Position numbers and translations under genes: made by a program | Origin: an uncultured Roseobacter sp. | GTDB taxonomy: Bacteria; Pseudomonadota; Alphaproteobacteria; Rhodobacterales; Rhodobacteraceae | NCBI RefSeq assembly: GCF_947496515.1 | Contig: NZ_CANMDB010000009.1 | Location: forward strand, 124,001 to 188,000 | DNA length: 64,000 nt | Direction: 5' to 3' | Shown here: positions 60,359 to 64,000 of the stretch, piece by piece | Position numbering within the stretch: the stretch's first letter is position 1 | Layout of the letters: each line of letters begins with the position of its first letter | The notes under the pieces: generated by a model | Told to the model about the DNA's origin: nothing | The model's database searches: none | The model's input: the letters and a program-made list of their open reading frames with translations, nothing else

Positions 60359-61356
60359 TGCGTCCCAGACTTGCGATCGTGCCCGGCGATCCTTCCGGCA
60401 TCGGGCCGGAGTTGATCGCTAAGCTCCTGCAGGAAGACGGCGTGCAGGAGGCGGCGGACATCTTGCTGGTGGGCGATGCGCATCTGTGGCGGCGCGGGGC
60501 CGCGCAGGCAGGCGCGGAGATCACGCTCAACACGATTGATGAAAAGCAAGCGGGCAGCTTTACCGGTCTCGCGCACCTCGACCTCGCCACCATCGCGCCC
60601 GAGGAAGTGCAAATCGCCGAAGTTACCGTTGCCGGTGGCACCACTTCGCTGCGCTGTCTCGACAAGGCCTTGGATCTGGCACAGGCGGGCGTGGTCGATG
60701 GCGTGCTGTTCGCGCCGTTCAACAAGGCCGCGATGACCGCCGCCGGGCTGAATGCCGAGGACGAACACCGCTACATGGCGCGCTATCTCGGGTTCGAGGG
60801 CTATCATTCCGAGATCAACGTGCTCGATGATCTGATGACCACGCGGGTGACGAGCCATATCGGGCTGAAAGACGTGGCGGCCAGCATCGACGCCCCCGGC
60901 ATCGAGCGCGCGGTGGAGTTGGCCCACGTGGCGCTGGCCCAGTCGGGCAAGACCCGGCCTCATGTAGCCGTCGCCGCCCTCAACCCCCACGCCGGAGATA
61001 ACGGCAAATTCGGGCGGGAAGAGATCGACGTGATCGAACCCGTGGTGAAGGCGTTCCAGGACCGGCAGATGAATGTGACCGGGCCTTGGCCGTCGGACAC
61101 CGTCTTCCTCAAGGCCAAGCGCGGCGAGGTCGATGCGGTGGTAACCATGTATCACGACCAAGGGCAGATCGCGATCAAGCTGATGGGGTTCGAGCGCGGC
61201 GTGACGATCGCGGGCGGTCTGCCGATCCCGGTGGCGACACCCGCCCATGGCACCGCCTTCGACATCGCAGGGCGGGGCATTGCCAATGTGAGCGCCACGC
61301 GACAGGCCTTTGAACTGCTGGTCCGCATGGCGAGTAACGCGCGGGCCGCGGCCTGA
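60358..61356 (+). CDS. pdxA2: PdxA-like 4-phosphate-type dehydrogenase
   Basis: The protein has 332 aa. It starts on the last base of the GntR gene. AIVPGDPSGIGPELIAKLL is the start of the PdxA family. Metal-binding residues are in AALNPHAGDNGKFG, TMYHDQGQIAIKL and TPAHGTAFDIAG. Classical PdxA makes a vitamin B6 precursor; PdxA2 forms act on phosphorylated threonate- or erythronate-like acids, usually with a DUF1537 kinase. No kinase gene is in this operon, so the substrate is unclear. It may oxidise an unphosphorylated sugar-acid intermediate. Confidence 0.82.
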   Translation: MRPRLAIVPGDPSGIGPELIAKLLQEDGVQEAADILLVGDAHLWRRGAAQAGAEITLNTIDEKQAGSFTGLAHLDLATIAPEEVQIAEVTVAGGTTSLRCLDKALDLAQAGVVDGVLFAPFNKAAMTAAGLNAEDEHRYMARYLGFEGYHSEINVLDDLMTTRVTSHIGLKDVAASIDAPGIERAVELAHVALAQSGKTRPHVAVAALNPHAGDNGKFGREEIDVIEPVVKAFQDRQMNVTGPWPSDTVFLKAKRGEVDAVVTMYHDQGQIAIKLMGFERGVTIAGGLPIPVATPAHGTAFDIAGRGIANVSATRQAFELLVRMASNARAAA

Positions 61357-61393
61357 GCGCGGCAAACCCACATTAACGAGCAGGATCTGACAC

Positions 61394-62899
61394 ATGAGCT
61401 TCACTCCCCACGGTAAAAACCTGATCGCGGGCCACTGGGTCGCGACGGACCGCAGCTTTATCTCCGCGCCTGCGCATGGTTCGGCCCATAGTTTCAGCAC
61501 CGGGACGGCCGCGTTGGTCACTGAGGCCTGCGAGGCGGCGGAGGCGGCTTTTGCCACGCTTGGGCAGAGCACGGCGGAGGCCCGGGCCGCACTCCTCAAC
61601 GTCATCGCCGATGAGATTGAGGCGCGCGGCGAGGCCATCACCGAGATCGGCACGCAGGAGACTGGCCTGCCGGGGGCAAGGCTACAGGGAGAACGCGGGC
61701 GCACGACGGGGCAGCTGCGGCTCTTTGCCGAGCACATACTTAAGGGCGACTACCTCGACCGCCGTCAAGATTCCGCACTGCCCGACCGCGCGCCGTTGCC
61801 GCGCCCGGATCTGAAGATGATCCAACGACCGATTGGTCCCGTTGCGGTCTTCGGGGCCTCGAACTTCCCGCTGGCCTTTTCGACCGCGGGCGGTGACACG
61901 GCCGCCGCCTTTGCGGCGGGGTGCCCCGTCGTGGTCAAGGCCCACGCGGCGCATCCCGGTACGGGTGAGATCATTGCGGAAGCGATCCATGCGGCAGTGG
62001 AGAAGACGGGCATGCCCGCGGGCACGTTCAGCTTCATCCACGACGACGGTCATGAGATCGGGGCAGCCCTGGTACAACATCCCCTGATCCGCGCCGTGGG
62101 CTTTACCGGCTCGCTGGCCGGGGGCCGTGCGCTCTTTGATCTCTGTGCCGCGCGGCCCGCGCCTATTCCCTTCTTCGGCGAGCTGGGCTCCATCAATCCC
62201 ATGTTTCTGTTGCCCGAAGCGGCAGCGACACGCGGCGCTGACATCGGCGCGGGCTGGGCCGGATCGCTCACCATGGGCGCGGGCCAGTTCTGCACCAACC
62301 CGGGGATCGCTGTCGTCTTGCCTGGCGCGGAGAGTTTCATCACCGCAGCCGAGGCCGCGCTGAAAGACGCAGGCCCCCAGACCATGCTGACTGACGGGAT
62401 TGCCGACGCCTACCAACGGGGTCTTGCCCGCGTGTCCGGCGGCTCGGGCGTCAGCGAATTGGCCGGCGGCACGGGAGAGGCGCGCAAGGCGACCCCCGCG
62501 CTCTACCGGGTGTCGGCGACGGACTGGCTCGGCAACCATGATCTGCAGGAAGAGGTCTTTGGCCCCATGGGTATCGTGGTCGAGGCCGAGACGCCCGAAC
62601 AGATGGCCGAGATCGCGCGCGCCATTGAGGGGCAGCTGACGGTGACGCTGCACATGGAGCCCGGGGATACAGATCACGCGAAAACACTGATGCCGCTGAT
62701 CGAGCGGAAGGCAGGCCGCATTCTGGTTAACGGCTTTCCGACCGGTGTCGAGGTCGCAGATACGATGGTGCATGGCGGGCCATACCCTGCGTCCACGAAC
62801 TTCGGCGCGACCTCCGTGGGAACGCTCGCGATCCGCCGGTTCCTGCGGCCAGTGTGTTACCAGAACCTGCCGGACGCGCTCTTGCCGGAAGGGTTTTGA
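61394..62899 (+). CDS. Aldehyde dehydrogenase, alpha-ketoglutaric semialdehyde type
   Basis: The protein has 501 aa. PVAVFGASNFPLAFSTAGGD is the substrate/cofactor strand, FFGELGSINPMFLLP contains the catalytic Glu, and GAGQFCTNPGIAVVLP the nucleophile Cys. The closing GGPYPASTNFGATSVGTLAIRR is seen in 2,5-dioxovalerate (alpha-ketoglutaric semialdehyde) dehydrogenases. It would oxidise the semialdehyde from the preceding pathway to 2-oxoglutarate with NAD(P). It is the last gene of the cluster, 37 nt after the PdxA-like gene. Confidence 0.87.
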   Translation: MSFTPHGKNLIAGHWVATDRSFISAPAHGSAHSFSTGTAALVTEACEAAEAAFATLGQSTAEARAALLNVIADEIEARGEAITEIGTQETGLPGARLQGERGRTTGQLRLFAEHILKGDYLDRRQDSALPDRAPLPRPDLKMIQRPIGPVAVFGASNFPLAFSTAGGDTAAAFAAGCPVVVKAHAAHPGTGEIIAEAIHAAVEKTGMPAGTFSFIHDDGHEIGAALVQHPLIRAVGFTGSLAGGRALFDLCAARPAPIPFFGELGSINPMFLLPEAAATRGADIGAGWAGSLTMGAGQFCTNPGIAVVLPGAESFITAAEAALKDAGPQTMLTDGIADAYQRGLARVSGGSGVSELAGGTGEARKATPALYRVSATDWLGNHDLQEEVFGPMGIVVEAETPEQMAEIARAIEGQLTVTLHMEPGDTDHAKTLMPLIERKAGRILVNGFPTGVEVADTMVHGGPYPASTNFGATSVGTLAIRRFLRPVCYQNLPDALLPEGF

Positions 62900-62949
62900 G
62901 GAGGCAGCAAGTGTGGTCCCGACCTGAGACATCTGACAGTAACGCTAAA

Positions 62950-63030
62950 GCGCCGTTCCGAGGGGTGGCGCACTCGCGCCGCCCGTTTTGCCAAAGGCAA
63001 ACCTCCGGTTTGACGGGGGCGGAACGGCGC
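62950..63030. repeat. Inverted copy of the intergenic repeat with terminal inverted repeats
   Basis: GCGCCGTTCCG (62950-62960) and CGGAACGGCGC (63020-63030) are 11-bp terminal inverted repeats. The interior TTTGCCAAAGGCAAACCTCCGGTTTGACGG is the reverse-complement relative of the element at 54179-54212: the stem GTTTGC/GCAAAC there has become TTTGCC/GGCAAA, keeping pairing. The two copies face each other across the sugar-acid cluster. Confidence 0.55.
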
Positions 63031-63031
63031 G

Positions 63032-63052
63032 GCGCAACAGTGTCTGTTGCGC
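63032..63052. terminator. Stem-loop between the dehydrogenase and the TRAP gene, possible bidirectional terminator
   Basis: A perfect 9-bp stem, GCGCAACAG and CTGTTGCGC, with loop TGT lies between the two convergent stops (62899 and 63079). No T-run follows on either side, so termination is only inferred. Confidence 0.4.
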
Positions 63053-63078
63053 GGGTGCTTTGCGCGGGGCGGGCTGTC

Positions 63079-64000
63079 TCAGGCCGCGGCTTGCGCCCAC
63101 CGCGCGCGGATCTGCAGCAGCACGATCGGGGCAAGCAGCGCAATCCCCGCCACCAGCGTCAGCACACCCGGCGCGATGAAGAGCGGTGAGACGAGGGCGA
63201 TCCAGTACCGTTCCAGCTTGCCCAGAGGTGCGATGAAGTACCCGGAGAAGGCAACGCCCAGCGTGGCGATCCCCATCATGGCACCGGCCAGCGTGACTGC
63301 AAAGGCTGTCCAGGTGAAACCCTCTGCCACCAGCAGGAGTGCGGGGGAATAGACGAAGACAAAAGGCACCAGCGCCTTGGCGATCCCCAGACGGAACGCC
63401 GTGTTGCCGGTCTTGAACGGGTTGGATCCCGCGATCCCGGCGGCGGCATAGGCGGCGAGTGCCACGGGCGGTGTGATGTCCGCCAGAACCCCGTAGTAAA
63501 AGACGAAGAAATGCGCGACCAGCGGCTCGACACCGAGCATCTGGAACGCGCCGGCGGTGACCGAGACCAAAATGATATAGGTAGCCGTGGTTGGGACGCC
63601 CGCCCCCATGACGATGCAGGCAATGGCGACCAGCACGAGCGAGAAGAACAGCGCCCATTGCTGCAGGTCGAAGACGTTGAACACCGGCAGCGCGGAGACC
63701 ACCGCGGCAAAATCATTCGCCGTCGTGATGACGATCGCACCGATCCGGAAGCCCGAGCCCGACAGGGTGATCACGCCCACGATGATGCCGACGCAAGCCG
63801 CAGCGGTCCCGATGGCGATGGTGTTGCGCGCGCCGGTTGCGAGTGCGTCCCACAGGGCCCGCGGCGTCAGCCTGTCGTTTGGCTTCAGAAAACCGACGAC
63901 GATACAGGCGATGATCGCGTAAACGCCCGCATAGTCCGGTGTCCTCCCTGAGAAGATCGAATAGATCAGCACGAAGAGCGGGATGATCGCCATCCAATGC
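63079..64000 (-). CDS. TRAP transporter fused permease, C-terminal part (cut by window edge)
   Basis: At least 307 residues are visible from the stop to the window edge; the true start is beyond base 64000. At least eight membrane helices are seen. VMGAGVPTTATYIILVSVTAG, VFYYGVLADITPPVALAAYA and GSNPFKTGNTAFRLGIAK are hallmarks of the 4TM/12TM fused DctQ-DctM permeases of the TAXI type. They import organic acids or other solutes with a periplasmic TAXI binding protein and an ion gradient. The binding protein is probably outside the window. Confidence 0.85.
   Translation of the reverse strand, partial: HWMAIIPLFVLIYSIFSGRTPDYAGVYAIIACIVVGFLKPNDRLTPRALWDALATGARNTIAIGTAAACVGIIVGVITLSGSGFRIGAIVITTANDFAAVVSALPVFNVFDLQQWALFFSLVLVAIACIVMGAGVPTTATYIILVSVTAGAFQMLGVEPLVAHFFVFYYGVLADITPPVALAAYAAAGIAGSNPFKTGNTAFRLGIAKALVPFVFVYSPALLLVAEGFTWTAFAVTLAGAMMGIATLGVAFSGYFIAPLGKLERYWIALVSPLFIAPGVLTLVAGIALLAPIVLLQIRARWAQAAA

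Overview
The window reads as a chromosomal segment of a high-GC alphaproteobacterium, most likely a marine Rhodobacteraceae (Roseobacter-group) species. This is inferred from the GC-rich codon use, the dense 4-nt gene overlaps, the TRAP, tripartite-tricarboxylate (TTT) and double ABC sugar transporters, and a mix of cyanate, idonate/gluconate and sugar-acid catabolism with a surface-glycan locus. No rRNA, tRNA, phage, transposase or CRISPR was seen.

Layout. (1) 1-1748: the end of a catabolic operon, with a PEP-mutase/isocitrate-lyase family protein (cut by the window edge) and a fumarate-reductase-like flavoprotein, closed by a terminator. (2) 2026-5229: a large secreted RTX protein with calcium-loop repeats, a seven-blade RCC1 propeller and an Ig-like domain. 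(3) 5489-27209: a surface-glycan locus around a nonulosonic (sialic/legionaminic-like) acid. It holds a hydrolysing 2-epimerase, a NeuB-type synthase, a CMP-sugar synthetase, a CBS-domain/PglE-like aminotransferase fusion, an asparagine synthase, two methyltransferases, a FemAB-like acyltransferase, an O-antigen ligase, a MurJ-like flippase, a PglC-like phosphoglycosyl transferase and a WbpA-like UDP-sugar dehydrogenase. A PglF/CapD-like 4,6-dehydratase that could feed it sits apart at 43771-45747.

(4) 27267-43591: an L-idonate/D-gluconate regulon. It holds IdnD, IdnO, gluconokinase, a 3-hydroxyisobutyrate-dehydrogenase-like reductase, two GntR/IdnR-like LacI regulators, two complete sugar ABC transporters in tandem, an SMP-30 lactonase, 6-phosphogluconate dehydrogenase and a GlcG-like protein. 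Near-identical GTTA-N4-TAAC palindromes lie in three separate divergent promoter regions and tie these genes together. A decayed 2-hydroxyacid dehydrogenase gene lies in the first of them. (5) 45719-47886: a membrane-anchored AraC regulator and a secreted hydrolase.

(6) 47893-54026: a cyanate module, with a PAS/AAA+/Fis regulator divergent from an NrtA/CynA-type ABC transporter, a DUF1348 protein and cyanase. (7) 54485-62899: a TTT transporter followed by an enolase-superfamily sugar-acid dehydratase, an L-2-keto-3-deoxyarabonate-dehydratase-like protein, a FadR-type GntR regulator, a PdxA-like dehydrogenase and an alpha-ketoglutaric-semialdehyde-type dehydrogenase. Together these look like a nonphosphorylating L-pentonate to 2-oxoglutarate pathway with its own operator. 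Related structured repeats lie at both ends of this cluster. (8) 63079-64000: the C-terminal part of a TRAP transporter fused permease, cut by the window edge.
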